Shown here in pieces: positions 21,620 through 33,506 of a stretch of DNA of 64,000 bases. The stretch spans positions 7,255,058-7,319,057 of the forward strand of contig NC_063062.1 in assembly GCF_018812025.1 (NCBI RefSeq), in the 5' to 3' direction. This stretch comes from Megalobrama amblycephala (taxonomy: Eukaryota; Chordata; Actinopteri; Cypriniformes; Xenocyprididae). Made by a program: the position numbers and the translations under genes. The notes beneath the pieces were generated by a model. The model had not been told where the DNA came from. It made no database searches and saw only the letters and a list, made by a program, of their open reading frames with translations. Position 1 is the stretch's first letter. Each line of letters opens with the position of its first letter.

Positions 21620-22865
21620 AACAATGGTGGTATGAGTTCATACAGTCAACAAGTTAAATTATAAAAAAATTAATATATAATTATTATTATATAAAAATAG
21701 CTCTGAGTGATGGTTATGTATGCTTATATTAGTTACAAATTATATGCTTATAATTTGATCTAGTGTTGATATTGTATTTAAACGCATTTAGAGGTAATAT
21801 ATGAACAAAAACATGACTTGTTTTAAACTTGGCCAAATGAATATTCTGGATATTTGATTTGTTTCAGCCATTGTCAAATATAGTGAACTGTTATTCCTGT
21901 GATGTTTAATTTGAAGAGCACTCAAACTACATTTCTTCTTGAACTCTTTCCTACCAGTAGTAAACCTTGCTTTTTTTCCCCTGAAGAAAATACTGCCTTT
22001 ATTTCAGTATTGTTCAGTGTCTGGACTTTTTGCACTGTCTTCAGGGATGTTTGTCTCCTTAGCAGCTGTTTCAACAAAGGTCCCGAGATCCTTTTCACAT
22101 CTGGTACTGCTGATGCTGTGACTGCATGCCATGGTAGTGTTGTGAGGGATACTGTGTGGTTAGAGTGCAGGGTGAAGAGGAAGGAGGGAGGTCAGGAAAC
22201 TTCTGGAGGCCACAGCGGGGCAGATTCCCCTCCACTGCTCACTTCCTCTCACCTGACAGTATCTAGAAAGGCTCTGTTGTTGTGGTTATGGTTATTCATA
22301 GTTTTCGGCTGGTAAAGGTCTCCAGAAGTGTTGGGTCTCTACAAACATCTGTCAAACATTACACCCTACTTTAAAATATACAAACACAAATATGCACACA
22401 CAAATAAGTGAGTTGGCTTGACTTTTAAATCCATTTTGTGAACTAAAATTTGGACGTTTTTGATTATTAAATTTTTTTTAATTGTTACACTAATAAGAAG
22501 CTGTTTTTACACTGATGCCAGACTTACCATTTGTTATGGATATATATAAATCTTTTCAAATCAACTTTTTTATATATATATTATTAATATTAATAATATT
22601 TTAATTTTTTTTACTTTAAAAAATATTATGAATAATTTTGGTTTAAAATAAAATAGTAAAATCAGATAAGTAACTTTCATTATATAGAGTTTAATTAACT
22701 GGATAATCCCATTACAATTTAAACCAAAGTATGTTTATTTTAATTTATTATATAAACATTAATCATACCATGAATCAAGTTTTTGGTCATATCAAACCTC
22801 TATTTTCTGTGCATACACGGTCTGTAAAAATAGCCAGCCAAATGTAGTGTTATTATGGAGGAATT
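21620..22865 (+). other. tmtc2 intron, unique sequence
   Basis: The longest frame, 138 codons at 21899-22315, has no homology I recognise and no transcript-like context. I treat it as chance. The rest is AT-rich. Confidence 0.45.
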
Positions 22866-23083
22866 TTTGGTTACACTTTATTTGAAGGTGTCTTTGTTTC
22901 AGTGTAATTATGCATAAGTAAAATTAATTACCTTAAATTAACTACAGTACATGTACTTACTATAGGGTTAGGGTTAGATTAGGTTTGATTTTAGGGTTAG
23001 TTGCATGTAATTGTGCATAATTTATAGTTATTACTTTAGTAATTACATGTAATGTGTAACAGTGACACTAAAATAAAAGTGTT
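22866..23083. repeat. Dispersed TIR repeat ('GGTTACACTTTATTT')
   Basis: It starts 'ggttacactttatttgaagg' and ends 'cactaaaataaaagtgttaac', roughly inverse. It shares 'acatgtacttactatagggt' and 'tagggttagttgcatgtaat' with the copy at 37339-37542. A telomere-like 'gggttagggttag' patch is part of the repeat, not a telomere. Confidence 0.75.
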
Positions 23084-23085
23084 AA

Positions 23086-23088
<3 letters not shown>

Positions 23089-23119
<31 letters not shown>
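23089..23119. repeat. Poly(T) run
   Basis: About 30 T residues immediately follow the 22866-23083 repeat. Its length is likely to vary. Confidence 0.9.
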
Positions 23120-23249
23120 CCACAGATGAATTACCTGTATTTTAAAATTACACATTGTGTTGTGTTTTATAGTTAAAGGAAATGTCTGTAAACTTAACAG
23201 AAAATGTCCTGGCAGACAATTACCAGTACCTTTTCTGTTTTTCTACAGA

Positions 23250-23250
<1 letters not shown>

Positions 23251-23293
<43 letters not shown>

Positions 23294-23294
23294 G
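23251..23294. repeat. (ATT)n microsatellite
   Basis: About 14 ATT units. They produce the poly-tyrosine stretch in a chance open frame (23182-23394). Confidence 0.95.
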
Positions 23295-24291
23295 TGTACT
23301 TGGATACTTGGAGCTAGTGAAAAAGTTGCTGAATATGTCTTTGAATATATTTGGTTTTGAGAGGAAGGTATATGTGTCACCCGAGTGCAGTTAATGCCAC
23401 AGTTTGCAGCTCATTTGTCCCTCAGCCTTGTTTTGAGGTTTGACTTCTATGTGTTGGGTCACATAGTGCTAATATATTACTTACGCGTTGTGTAATTTTA
23501 CAACGACCGTCTCTTTCTACTTTTCCATGTGGGAAACCATGGCAGCTGGCCTAAAGAGTCAGTTAGTGTAAGTTTTACTCTCATGAGTGTTGGATAATAT
23601 ACAACACCTTCCCTTCAGAGGTGGCAAGTGAAGCATGTTCAGAAATGGTTTTGGATTAAATAACATCAACTTCTTTTAATTATATTATATTTTAGACATT
23701 AAAAAAAAAAAGGTATGTCCATGTTTAGTTTTGCTTCATTTTGATTTATGTATCTATTGAAATCTCCTTATGTGAGAAGAATCAGCGTAGACAACATATT
23801 GTTTCCATTGAATCCTGATGCATTGAACATTACTCATGTAACCCTGACATAAGTAAAATAGATGATGTGCATCCAGGAGATTTATAGACTGTAGAATAAC
23901 AGAGTTTCTGGTTAAATTTATGGACATGTGAACCTGAAAACATTAAAGAAATGCCAAAGATTTGCTATAACGTTGGTTTGTTTTAGAATAAGCATGCAAA
24001 TATTATTTGCTTCCATAAGGTGCAGTCACATTAGTTTTGCATGCCAAAAAAATCCTTTGTCAATAGCGTAGAAATGTATGAAGCACAGCTCACATGAGCC
24101 ACTTTCAAACCAAGCAGCTTTCTGTTGGTCAACGTGGCAAATTCACATGAAAGCAATCTGCGTGGTGAAATTTTTCATCCTCATACAAAACTCCCAATCG
24201 CACAAATTCCTGTTAGAATGACTGGATTTTGCTTTCAAAATTTAGCCAAACAAAAAGGTATTTTTCCTTAAAGTGGTGTTTTTTTCTACAG
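23295..24291 (+). other. tmtc2 intron 3' end, unique
   Basis: Unique AT-rich sequence with no recognised feature. It ends in the pyrimidine-rich acceptor 'gtttttttctacag' at 24291. Confidence 0.55.
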
Positions 24292-24471
24292 TATCCCGCA
24301 GCCCTCATGAACCTTGGAGCTATTCTCCATCTCAACGGCAAACTCCAAGAAGCGGAGGCCAATTACCTGCGAGCCTTGCAGCTGAAGCCGGACGACACCA
24401 TCACTCAGTCCAACCTTCGAAAGCTGTGGAACATCATGGAAAAACAGGGCTTAAGGACCTTGGCTCCTTGA
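24292..24471 (+). CDS. tmtc2: tmtc2 terminal coding exon with TGA stop
   Basis: It starts in phase 0 after a strong acceptor with YPAALMNLGAILHLNGKLQE, continues AEANYLRALQLKPDD (a near-ideal TPR, final proline present) and a capping helix ITQSNLRKLWNIMEKQGLRT, and ends LAP-TGA at 24469-24471. It is 59 residues plus stop. The final helix and the KLWNIMEKQGL motif are what I remember as the C-terminus of TMTC2, which distinguishes it from TMTC1, 3 and 4. An overlapping +1 frame (24273-24503) is a shadow. Confidence 0.95.
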   Translation, partial: YPAALMNLGAILHLNGKLQEAEANYLRALQLKPDDTITQSNLRKLWNIMEKQGLRTLAP

Positions 24472-25453
24472 CTTGGACACATTTGATCGAGAACCTTCTC
24501 TGAGGTTGTAAAGATGTTCTCTCTGAGCTCTCAGTAATGAGGTAATCGACATCCTAGGGCTGACAAAGAACGTCTACAAAACCTGGGTTACCTCATGGGA
24601 CGCTTTAACGTGAGAGCGACTTCGTCTGGTAAAACGAAGACATTATGGAACAATCTAGAACTGCGGAGCTCCTCAGACGTGTCGGGAGTCCTTAACTTGA
24701 AGCGGCCCATAGATACATACTTGAAGTCTCATGATAGATTAGATGTTAATTAGTTAGTCAATGCTTAAAAGTCTTGAAGGGCAATATTTGCCCTGAGACT
24801 GAGAAGGAATTGAGAGTGCTACAACCCCCATGAGGCTATACTCTGCATGTACAGTACATTTAAATGTCATCTCTCCATTCATATGATTGGAATCATTAAT
24901 ATTTAATGAGCACATCATGGCTGATGGAAACGTGTGGATGCAAAAACAATTCATATCGTCTAAACATCATCAAAATAATTAGCCCAAACATGTCATAAGT
25001 CTTTCTAACTGTAAAAAAACAAACACCCATTGTGTCAAAATCATTGGTTTGTGAGGTTGTAGACTTAATGACACTGTACATATGAGCACAGATGATATGT
25101 GAAGTTTGGTTTGGGATGCAGAATTTTTAGCGTATGCTTTTACACGTTCCGTCAACGTTTTATCAGTCCAGACGTGACACGCCCACGACACAAGATAACT
25201 AGCGGTCGGTAACTTCGGGGATCAAGAAATTGGATCCATTTGCTGCATCTTGCCAAAAATGACAGGAAAGGAACATTCGATAAGCTATGTAGCCTGAAGG
25301 AAATTAGCGAATTGAATTTGCAAGCTTTGCCTTACTTTGCAAAAAAACTGTTCTGTTACAGAAAGATTCAGCGAATTTGATTTCCTTGTTGCGTTACTAA
25401 TTAAATTCATTTGTTAGAATATCACGTTTAGCAGAGTGTGTATATTCACAGTT
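24472..25453 (+). other. Probable proximal 3' UTR of tmtc2
   Basis: About 980 bp of repeat-free sequence follow the stop codon with no AATAAA, so the transcript must extend beyond it. Minus-strand frames of 61-70 codons here have no recognisable content. The end of the transcript is not settled from sequence alone. Confidence 0.5.
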
Positions 25454-25796
25454 ACACAACCATTCTAAAGTTTGTGGAAAGTACGTTTTCTTTCTTCAAA
25501 AGTGACAGTAAAGACATTTATAATGTTACAAGTGATATCAAATAAATGCTGTTCTTTTGAACTTTCTATTCACAGTAATTTGAGCACCAAATCAGCATAG
25601 TAGAATGATTTTTGAAGGATCATGTGACATTTGCCATCACAAAAATAAATCACATTTTAAAATAAATTACAATTTATAATATTTATTTTAAATTGTAATA
25701 ATATTCATGGTATTACTGTTTTTACTGTATTTTTGATCAAAGTGACGACTTTAAAAAATACATTTTAGAAAATCCCAAACCTTTGAACGGTAGTGT
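25454..25796 (-). mobile_element. Dispersed TIR element, near full length (343 bp)
   Basis: The left end 'acacaaccattctaaagttt' is an imperfect inverse of the right end 'aaacctttgaacggtagtgt'. The interior, read on the minus strand, has the 'gatccttcaaaaatcattct' and 'ttactgtgaatagaaag' blocks shared with other copies. This copy shows that the very common repeat is a TIR-bounded DNA element. Two or three AATAAA motifs (25541, 25645, 25660) lie inside it. Confidence 0.7.
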
Positions 25797-26236
25797 TAAT
25801 TAGATCTAAACATTAGGACCGTGGACATTAGTTCTTCTGCTAATGTCCTTTTGATCGAATTGGTTAAACAGACTGGAAATGCAAAGTTTTCCTAACCAAA
25901 TACTTTTACTTGCTGCACTCATCTAACAATATACAGCCATAGTTTTGTAAGGGATTGTTTATATGTAATGTTGGTTTAATATTTTTCTTCTATGTTTGAG
26001 TGTATAAATGGAGCCTAATATATAAAATGACACGTTACACAGTATGATGTTGTTGCTCAAACACAGAAAACGATGAGCCAGAATCACAATATGCGAATTA
26101 TTTGTTTAAACATGTCAAGTTCATTCAGCGATTACTTTGTTTCATGATAGTCTTTATTCCGTGTTTGTTCCTGATCTTTAACTTGGTGCTCTTATTTGAT
26201 GATCCCAACTATTTTTATGAAGGATTTGTGTGATAT
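25797..26236 (+). other. Downstream tmtc2 sequence, unique
   Basis: Repeat-free and AT-rich. No exon is recognised. Confidence 0.45.
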
Positions 26237-26614
26237 TTTAAAGAAATAGTGTAAATTCTGACACAAAGATGAAAATCTGTCTTTATTGTCCCTCAAACCC
26301 ACATGACCTGCGTTCTTCTGTGGAACTCAAGAAAAACAAAAAAAAATCCATGCAATTACAGTGGAGCTTAAAAAAAAAAAAGATCTGTAAAAAAGAACCG
26401 TAAAAGTGGTCCATACAACTCATGCACTATCTTCTGAAGCTGTATGATAGCTTTTTGTCAGTTACAAATATAGGAAAGTCATATAAACCACTTTTATTAT
26501 TGTAGTTCCCATTGAATCCAACTGCATGGAAATGAGCAACCACATGTATTTGGAATGACATGAGGGTGAATAAACAACAGAATGTTCATTTTGGGGTGAA
26601 CTATCCCTTTAAAG
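26237..26614. mobile_element. Diverged palindromic element of the 'TTCACCC' superfamily
   Basis: The left arm 'atgaaaatctgtctttattg', 'ccctcaaacccacatgacct' pairs in inverse with the right arm 'ggaatgacatgagggtgaat' and 'ttcattttggggtgaactat' plus 'cccttt'. The left extremity is degraded. Confidence 0.7.
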
Positions 26615-26828
26615 TCCTAACAAATTCCATGTCGGACAGCTGAGTCAGTATTAACTTATTCCTTTTTGTGTTGTCTTGATGGGGGTAAAAAGAAGAAAAC
26701 AGCTGGCTCTGTGTTATATGTCAAACATCTCTGATTCAAGATGCCCTTTTTTTTAAAACACATTTTTGCGCTGAACTAATTCATCCATTGTTTCATTGAG
26801 ACGTGTGTAATGGAAGCATTTTAAAGGG

Positions 26829-26834
26829 AATAAA
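26829..26834 (+). terminator. Possible polyadenylation signal AATAAA
   Basis: AATAAA in unique sequence about 2.4 kb after the tmtc2 stop codon. A 'ttgacagtctctcagatgatcttgtttcttc'-type U-rich stretch follows 30-60 nt later. It is one of several candidates. Confidence 0.25.
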
Positions 26835-27053
26835 CCCAGAATCTGTCATGCATTCGTCTTGACAGTCTCTCAGATGATCTTGTTTCTTCACATTTCTTTA
26901 CTTCTGTTGTTTTCTTTTTCCTTCCAAAATTACTGAAATCAAATGCAAATAATAGTCATTGCAGTCTGATCTTTCTAATATTAATGAATATTAGACAGAT
27001 TTTATATATATATAAGTATTGGACATTATCATGTAATCATAAAGTATATTAAA

Positions 27054-27227
27054 AGTATAGTTCAGCCAAAAGCTAAAATCCTGTAATTATTTACACACCC
27101 TCATGTCATTCCAAATCTGTATGATTTTTGTATTGATTCTTTAACAGAACAACATGATTGGATCATGTTTGGATCAACATGAGAGTGAGTAAATGATAAA
27201 GAATAGTCATTTTGGGTTTAATTATCC

Positions 27228-27231
<4 letters not shown>
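27054..27231. mobile_element. Short palindromic element adjoining a (TA)n array
   Basis: The left arm 'agttcagccaaaagctaaaa', 'acaccctcatgtcattccaa' has the inverse right arm 'aacatgagagtgagtaaatg' and 'tcattttgggtttaattatc'. It is a diverged and shortened member of the same foldback group as 11201-11574. Confidence 0.7.

Positions 27232-27302
<71 letters not shown>
27230..27302. repeat. (TA)n microsatellite, left of Tc1 element
   Basis: About 36 TA units directly abut the left inverted repeat of the Tc1-like element. A matching array abuts its right end, consistent with insertion at a TA inside one array. Confidence 0.95.
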
Positions 27303-27308
<6 letters not shown>

Positions 27309-27506
27309 GTATTCAGACCCCCTTAAATTTTTCACTCTTTGTTATATTGCAGCCATTTGCTAAAATCATTTGTTCATTTTTTTCCTCATTAATGTACACA
27401 CAGCACCCTATATTGACAGAAAAACACAGAATTGTTGACATTTTTGCAGACTTATTAAAAAGAAAAACTGAAATATCACATGGTCCTAAGTATTCAGACC
27501 CTTTGC

Positions 27507-28028
27507 TCAGTATTTAGTAGAAGCACCCTTTTGATCTAATACAGCCATGAGTCTTTTTGGGAAAGATGCAACAAGTTTTTCACACCTGGATTTGGGGATC
27601 CTCTGCCATTCCTTCTTGCAGATCCTCTCCAGTTCTGTCAGGTTGGATGGTAAACGTTGGTGGACAGCCATTTTCAGGTCTCTCCAGAGATGCTCAATTG
27701 GGTTTAAGTCAGGGCTCTGGCTGGGCCATTCAAGAACAGTCACGGAGTTGTTGTGAAGCCACTCCTTCGTTATTTTAGCTGTGTGCTTAGGGTCATTGTC
27801 TTGTTGGAAGGTAAACCTTCGGCCCAGTCTGAGGTCCTGAGCACTCTGGAGAAGGTTTTCGTCCAGGATATCCCTGTACTTGGCCGCATTCATCTTTCCC
27901 TCGATTGCAACCAGTCGTCCTGTCCCTGCAGCTGAAAAACACCCCCACAGCATGATGCTGCCACCACCATGCTTCACTGTTGGGACTGTATTGGACAGGT
28001 GATGAGCAGTGCCTGGTTTTCTCCACAC
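27507..28028 (-). pseudogene. Tc1 transposase C-terminal catalytic part (DD34E)
   Basis: A 173-residue frame runs from WRKPGTAHHLSNTVPT to the natural C-terminus (LDQKGASTKY). It carries HGGGSIMLWGCFSAAGTGRL, the second catalytic aspartate in FQQDNDPKHTA and, 34 residues on, the glutamate of SPDLNPIEHLW. The reading frame is intact over this half. The residues normally preceding WRKPGT, which hold the first catalytic aspartate, are missing, so the protein cannot form a complete DDE site. Confidence 0.92.
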
Positions 28029-28041
28029 ATACCGCTTAGAA

Positions 28042-28278
28042 TTAAATTAGAATTCTCCCCCGATAGCTCAGTTTGGCCGGACGGCCAGCTCTAGGAAGGG
28101 TTCTGGTCGTCCCAAACGTCTTCCATTTAAGGATTATGGAGGCCACTGTGCTCTTAGGAACCTTAAGTGCAGCAAAAAAAATGTTGTAACCTTGGCCAGA
28201 TCTGTGCCTTGCCACAGTTCTGTCTCTGAGCTCTTCAGGCAGTTCCTTTGACCTCATGATTCTCATTTGCTCTGACAT
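28042..28278 (-). pseudogene. Tc1 transposase N-terminal DNA-binding part
   Basis: It begins MSEQMRIMRSKELPEELRDR and has a paired-type helix-turn-helix (VARHRSGQGYNIFFAALKVP, STVASIILKWK), then a GRPAKLS motif resembling the GRP/AT-hook linker between the two DNA-binding subdomains. The frame runs into stops at 28041. Only about 14 bp separate it from the C-terminal piece, whereas an intact Tc1 enzyme has roughly 80-100 residues between GRP..LS and WRKPGT. An internal deletion of some 250-300 bp is therefore inferred. Confidence 0.9.
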
Positions 28279-28655
28279 GCACTGTGAGCTGTAAGGTCTT
28301 ATATAGACAGGTGTGTAGCTTTCCTAATCAAGTCCAGTCAGTATAATCAAACACAGCTGGACTCAAATGAAGGTGTAGAACCATCTCAAGGATGATCAGA
28401 AGAAATGGACAGCACCTGAGTTAAATATATGAGTGTCACAGCAAAGGGTCTGAATACTTAGGACCATGTGATATTTCAGTTTTTCTTTTTTAATAAATCT
28501 GCAAAAATGTCAACAATTCTGTGTTTTTCTGTCAATATTGGGTGCTGTGTGTACATTAATGAGGAAAAAAACTTAAATGATTTTAGCAAATGGCTGCAAT
28601 ATAACAAAGAGTGAAAAATTTAAGGGGGTCTGAATACTTTCCGTACCCACTGTGT

Positions 28656-29597
<942 letters not shown>

Positions 29598-30595
29598 GCA
29601 ACACTTTACAATAAGGTTATTTTTTTAGTTAATGCATTAGGTATCACAGTTTACAGCATTTATTAATCTAGGTTCATGTTAATTTATAAGTATAATTTTG
29701 ATGATTATTTCATGTCTGCTTACAATATTCACTAATGTTAAAGGTGCCCTCGAATGAAAAATTGAATTTATCTTGGCATAGTTGAATAACAAGAGTTCAG
29801 TACATGGAAATGACATACAGTGAGTCTCAAACTCCATTGTTTCCTCCTTCTTATATAAATCTCATTTGTTTAAAAGACCTCTGAAGAACAGACGAATCTC
29901 AACATAACACCGACTGTTACGTAACAGCCTGGATCATTAATATGTACGCCCCCAATATTTGCATATGCCAGCCCACGTTCCCAACATTATCATTATGAAA
30001 GGAATTAGACAAGGGCAGAACGTCTGGATGTGCAGAGCTGAATCATCAGAGTAGTACTCTCTCCAACAGTGTGTAATGTTAGCTTTAGCCATGCAGCATA
30101 GCCTCAAACTCATTCAGAATCAATGTAAACAATATAACAGTATACAATACTCACATAATCCGACGCATGCATGCCGCATGTATGACGAACACTTTGTAAA
30201 GATCCATTTTGAGGGTTATATTAGCTGTGTAAACTTTGTTAAGGCACTGTTTAAGGCAAGCGCGAGCTCTGTGGGCGGAGAGCACGAGATTTAAAGGGGC
30301 CACAGCATAAATCGGCACCTTTATAATGATGCCCCAAAATAGGCAGTTAAAAAAATTAATAAAAAAAAAATCTATGGGGTATTTTGAGCTGAAACTTCAC
30401 AGACACATTCAGGGGACACCTTAGACTTATATTACATCTTTTAAAAACATAATCTAGGGCACCTTTAATTAATACAACTGGAAATGTTACATGTAGAAAT
30501 TTGCATTATCCTACATTAATAAATACTGTAAAAACAGTTCATTGTTAGTTTATTAATGCACTAAAATGTTATCAAACTTTATTGTAAAGGTTTAC
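29598..30595. mobile_element. 'GGYAACACTTTACAATAAGG' TIR element with nested TTAA element
   Basis: The left end 'ggcaacactttacaataagg' and the right end 'aactttattgtaaaggtttac' are imperfect inverse repeats of the family seen whole at 53199-53507. The 731-bp insert at 29738-30468 splits it, so this copy predates the insert. Confidence 0.75.
29738..30468 (-). mobile_element. TTAA-flanked non-autonomous transposon, copy D (731 bp)
   Basis: TTAAAGGTGCCCTCGAAT...AGGGCACCTTTAA, in inverse orientation to copies A-C. The GTTACGTAAC core is intact at 29916-29925, although one outer base pair of the palindrome has changed. The block from the 'ctgttcttgcttgcttacc' zone to the 'tataaagaatgaag' zone is deleted relative to copy A. 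Confidence 0.88.
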
Positions 30596-30609
30596 AGGCT
30601 TAGAAGAGT

Positions 30610-30870
30610 TTAGAATGATACAAAATATTTCTTTTTCAAATAAAGGCTGTTCTGAAATATTAAAAAATATAAAGCAGCACAACTTTTCAACATTGATAAT
30701 AATAAATGTTTCTTGAGCAGCAAATCAGCATATTAGAATGATTTCTGAAGGATCACGTGACACTGAAGACTGGAGTAATGATGCTGAACATTCAGCTTTG
30801 CCAACAGGAATAAATTATATTTTAAATTCTATATTAAAATGGAAAACAAATTGTAATAATAGTTCACAAT
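30610..30870 (-). repeat. Dispersed TIR-element fragment (same family as 25454-25796)
   Basis: 'tcttgagcagcaaatcagca', 'tgaaggatcacgtgacactg' and 'gaagactggagtaatgatgc' are in the same order as in other minus-oriented copies. The ends are not intact. Confidence 0.75.
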
Positions 30871-31723
30871 ATTACTGTTTTTGCTGGGTTTTTTGTACTG
30901 TACTTACAAAAAAAATGAATCAACAGCTTTTTAATATTAAGCTTTTAGCTTGTACTGTCACTTATTTTCCTACTTTTTTGGTGTTTGCATACATTTCACT
31001 GTTGTTATTGCTCTTATAGCATTAGAGTTTCCTTCAGAACTTTATTTAACTGTTGTTTTTCTAAGCCTTCAAACTTACATTTTACTTTTACAGTGAATGA
31101 TAGACCCAAGATTTTTGCAATTACCCTTTTGAAAATGTAAAGATCTAGTTAGAAGTTTGTCCTGCAAATGTATTAAATGCGTTATTCGTGTCTAAGCATT
31201 AGGTCTCGCGGCACAACTATCTAATGTAAACATTCACATTCACATCTGGGACGCGTGTTTCGCCCTTCTTCCATGCACACTATCCTGTTGACAGCCAGAA
31301 GCCGTCCACCATGGAAACGAGAAACTGAGCCATGTGTTGTATCTCACATGTTCTTCTCCGTGGCCCTTTCTCACGTCTGATCACACTATGGGGCCTTGTT
31401 GATTTAAAATGTGTTAGGCGTTTGTGTGCATGTCTACACTACATGTTTCTCATCTCCTTTACAAAACACAGGTGTCTTGTATCTCAGCTAGTGACAGTCA
31501 GACAGAAAACTGGTGTGAAAGTGCTTCAACTGAAACAGTACAGTCTTTGAACTGCACAACTCTTTTTCTTACCCATTGCTTTTCTTTCCAGCCAGGATTT
31601 GAGGATTTTTCCAGAAAGCCATTGATGTATACCTTGAGGTACTTCAAAATTCTCTCAGTTCTTCAGCAGTCTTGCTCTATGTTCTCAATATAATAGGCTC
31701 TGTGTTGTATAGCCTAAAATTTT
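30871..31723. other. Intergenic, no recognised feature
   Basis: Unique sequence. Frames of 72-93 codons here (30738-31693) lack any family signature. 31200-31560 is somewhat richer in GC than its surroundings. Confidence 0.45.
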
Positions 31724-31749
31724 AAAATTAAGGCTATAGCCTTAATTTT
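31724..31749. repeat. Perfect 26-bp palindrome
   Basis: aaaattaaggcta followed directly by its exact reverse complement tagccttaatttt, without a spacer. It sits at the left edge of the repeat-rich block that follows. Confidence 0.95.
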
Positions 31750-31754
31750 GTAAA

Positions 31755-32589
31755 CCCTAATGCTCAAAATACTTAATTCGTTTGAGTAGGACAAACATAA
31801 ATTGAACAAATTAGTTCAGTTAAATTAACTGCTATGAGTATTTAGAACTTCCTTTTTCTTTTGAGTTCATAACACTGACATATTTCAAGTAAACGGAACT
31901 ATTTCATTGTTTTGAGTTGTATGAACTCGAATGAATTAGACGAACTTAAGTTTAACTGAAACTGGGCTGGGATTTTTATTTCCCAGCATGCTTTGCCCAT
32001 GGCACTCGAAAGGGAGAGTAAATGCTAATAATAAAGTGCTATAATAAAAATGCTATAATAAAGTGTTATATAATGTTTTTTGCACAAGATTAATGGTAAG
32101 GGAGATTTAGTAGTGATTAAGGTTTTGTTATGCTAATTTAGAAGAGTTTCTGTTAATATAGGTTTTTGGAGAGTTACCATCATAGTGACAAGTAGCGCAT
32201 GCGGCTTAGTATGAGAGCAGGTTGCTGTATTCATTCAGTAAAAGCAATGCCATGTAATTGTTGACATGTTAGCAAATTAGCAAGTTGGCATTTTTTTGTA
32301 TTTTCTTAGAAAATTTGTATTTTCTTGTATTTTCACATTACAGTGAAGTAAGTAACTTATCTGATTTGCAAGAAATTAAAATAAAAGTTAATTTACATTT
32401 CATACTAAATATTTTATGCTAATTGCTATCAAAATGTATGAGTTGGCTAACTCAGTACTTCAAGTTAGGAACAGTTAACATGCATGAGTACTACAAACTT
32501 AAAATTGAGAACATCATAACTTAAATTTGATGTAACTGATTACCTCAAATTTTTTGAGTTAGCCCAACTTATTCGAGTTTACAGTGTAC
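31755..32589. mobile_element. Probable DNA element with 'gaactYaa / ttgagtt' motif ends
   Basis: Both halves are built from short motifs such as 'ttgagtaggacaa', 'aattagttcagttaaa' on the left and 'ttttttgagttagcccaact', 'gagtttacagtgta' on the right. They are partly inverse to each other and enclose unique-looking text ('cccagcatgctttgccc'). It resembles cyprinid repeats that end in 'tttttacagtgta'. The limits are approximate. Confidence 0.5.
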
Positions 32590-32979
32590 GTTCAGAATAG
32601 CATACTACTAATAATTTTGCAATATATGTAATACTCACCGGCCTAGAGTTGTCAAAAGTACAGACTTAGGTACCAGTCGATACTGATCTTTTAAAAATGT
32701 GACTATTTAAGCTGTTGAGCGGATTCGTAAACACCTCTGATTGGCTATTGTGTTCACACGCTCATCGGATATGTCTGTAATTGGCTACAATGATCAATGC
32801 ATGGGAGCGTTTGAAAGCACACGGAAATGTTTGAATTTGAAAGCGGACTAGTCCGCGATAGACAACTGCTTTCAAACACTCCCGTGTGCATCTGTGTTAG
32901 CGCTCAGTGTTTTTGAACAAAAAGTTTTTGAAGCGTTGATCTTTGAAGCCAATCACAGACAAATCAAATGAGTGCGTCA

Positions 32980-33341
32980 ACACAGTGGCCAGTGGTTATT
33001 CAAGTTACTGTTGTCTTTCTATCAGCTTGAACCAGTTTGGCCATTCTCCTCTGGCCTCTGGCATCAACAAGGCATTTTTGCCCACAGAACTGCTGCTCAC
33101 TGTATATTCTTTCTGTATTGAAACCCTAGAGATAGTTGTCCATGAAAATCCCAGTAGATCAGCAGTTTCTGAAATATTCAGACCAGTCCGTCTGGCACCA
33201 ACAACCATGCCACAGTCAAAGTCACTTAAATCACCTTTATTTCCCATTTTAATGCTTAGTTTGAACTTCAGCATGCCTAAATGCATTGAGTTGCTAGCAG
33301 TTTATTAACAAGCAGTTTAACAGGTGTACCTAGTGTATATA
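32980..33341 (-). mobile_element. Tc1-like transposon fragment
   Basis: The minus-strand frame at 33005-33286 reads KMGNKGDLSDFDCGMVVGAR then RTGLNISETADLLGFSWTTI, the N-terminal helix-turn-helix of a Tc1 transposase, with no catalytic domain. The right edge 'ttaacaggtgtacctagtgt' matches the terminal motif I associate with this fish Tc1 subfamily. The copy is about 360 bp and cannot encode an enzyme. Confidence 0.75.
33005..33286 (-). pseudogene. Tc1 transposase N-terminal remnant
   Basis: Of 93 codons, roughly residues 15-55 are the DNA-binding domain (DLSDFDCGMVVGARRTGLNI, SETADLLGFSWTTISRV). It is the same domain type as at 8577-9086 ([21 protein letters not shown]) but too divergent to be the same element copy. 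The remaining residues (VGKNALLMPEARGEWPNWFK) match the degraded region leading toward the catalytic domain. It was silenced by truncation. Confidence 0.75.
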
Positions 33342-33506
33342 CAAGTTTTTCCTCCTCAAAATTTCACATTTAATTCAGTGTTACTTGTTTCTTTGTAAAT
33401 TGTTTGTGAAATTTACTAGCAATTTCTAAGTGAAAATCGTTTGTACCAATTTTTTTCATTGCAGTCAATATAAAGATGTTAAAAATCACACTCAAGATGA
33501 AAGGTA

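Larger units (their letters stand above)
27307..28652 (-). mobile_element. Tc1-like transposon with long (~220 bp) terminal inverted repeats
   Basis: The right end reads inward CAGTGGGTACGGAAAGTATT then CAGACCCCCTT. The left end starts CAGT-ATTCAGACCCCC, lacking about a dozen bases of that terminus. The inverse match continues about 220 bp through 'cactctttgttatattgcag', 'ttgacatttttgcagac' and 'ggtcctaagtattcagaccc'. The remnant transposase is on the minus strand in two pieces. It lies downstream of tmtc2 and antisense to it. Confidence 0.93.

Noticed and set aside
21899..22315. 138-codon + strand open frame
   Set aside because: It lies within a tmtc2 intron, has no recognisable domain, no Kozak or splice context that I can support, and low-complexity stretches. 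A frame of this length can arise by chance in 64 kb.
22970..23000. Telomere-like 'gggttagggttag' motif (also near 37455)
   Set aside because: Two units only, in the same position within two copies of a dispersed repeat, so it is not an interstitial telomere.
24273..24503. 76-codon frame overlapping the last tmtc2 exon
   Set aside because: It is the +1 shadow of the supported TPR-coding exon and spans the intron-exon junction.
27547..27935. Plus-strand frames within the Tc1 element
   Set aside because: Shadows of the minus-strand transposase, which has the clear DD34E motifs.
32943..33308. 121-codon + strand frame
   Set aside because: It is the antisense shadow of the Tc1 transposase remnant at 33005-33286 on the minus strand.
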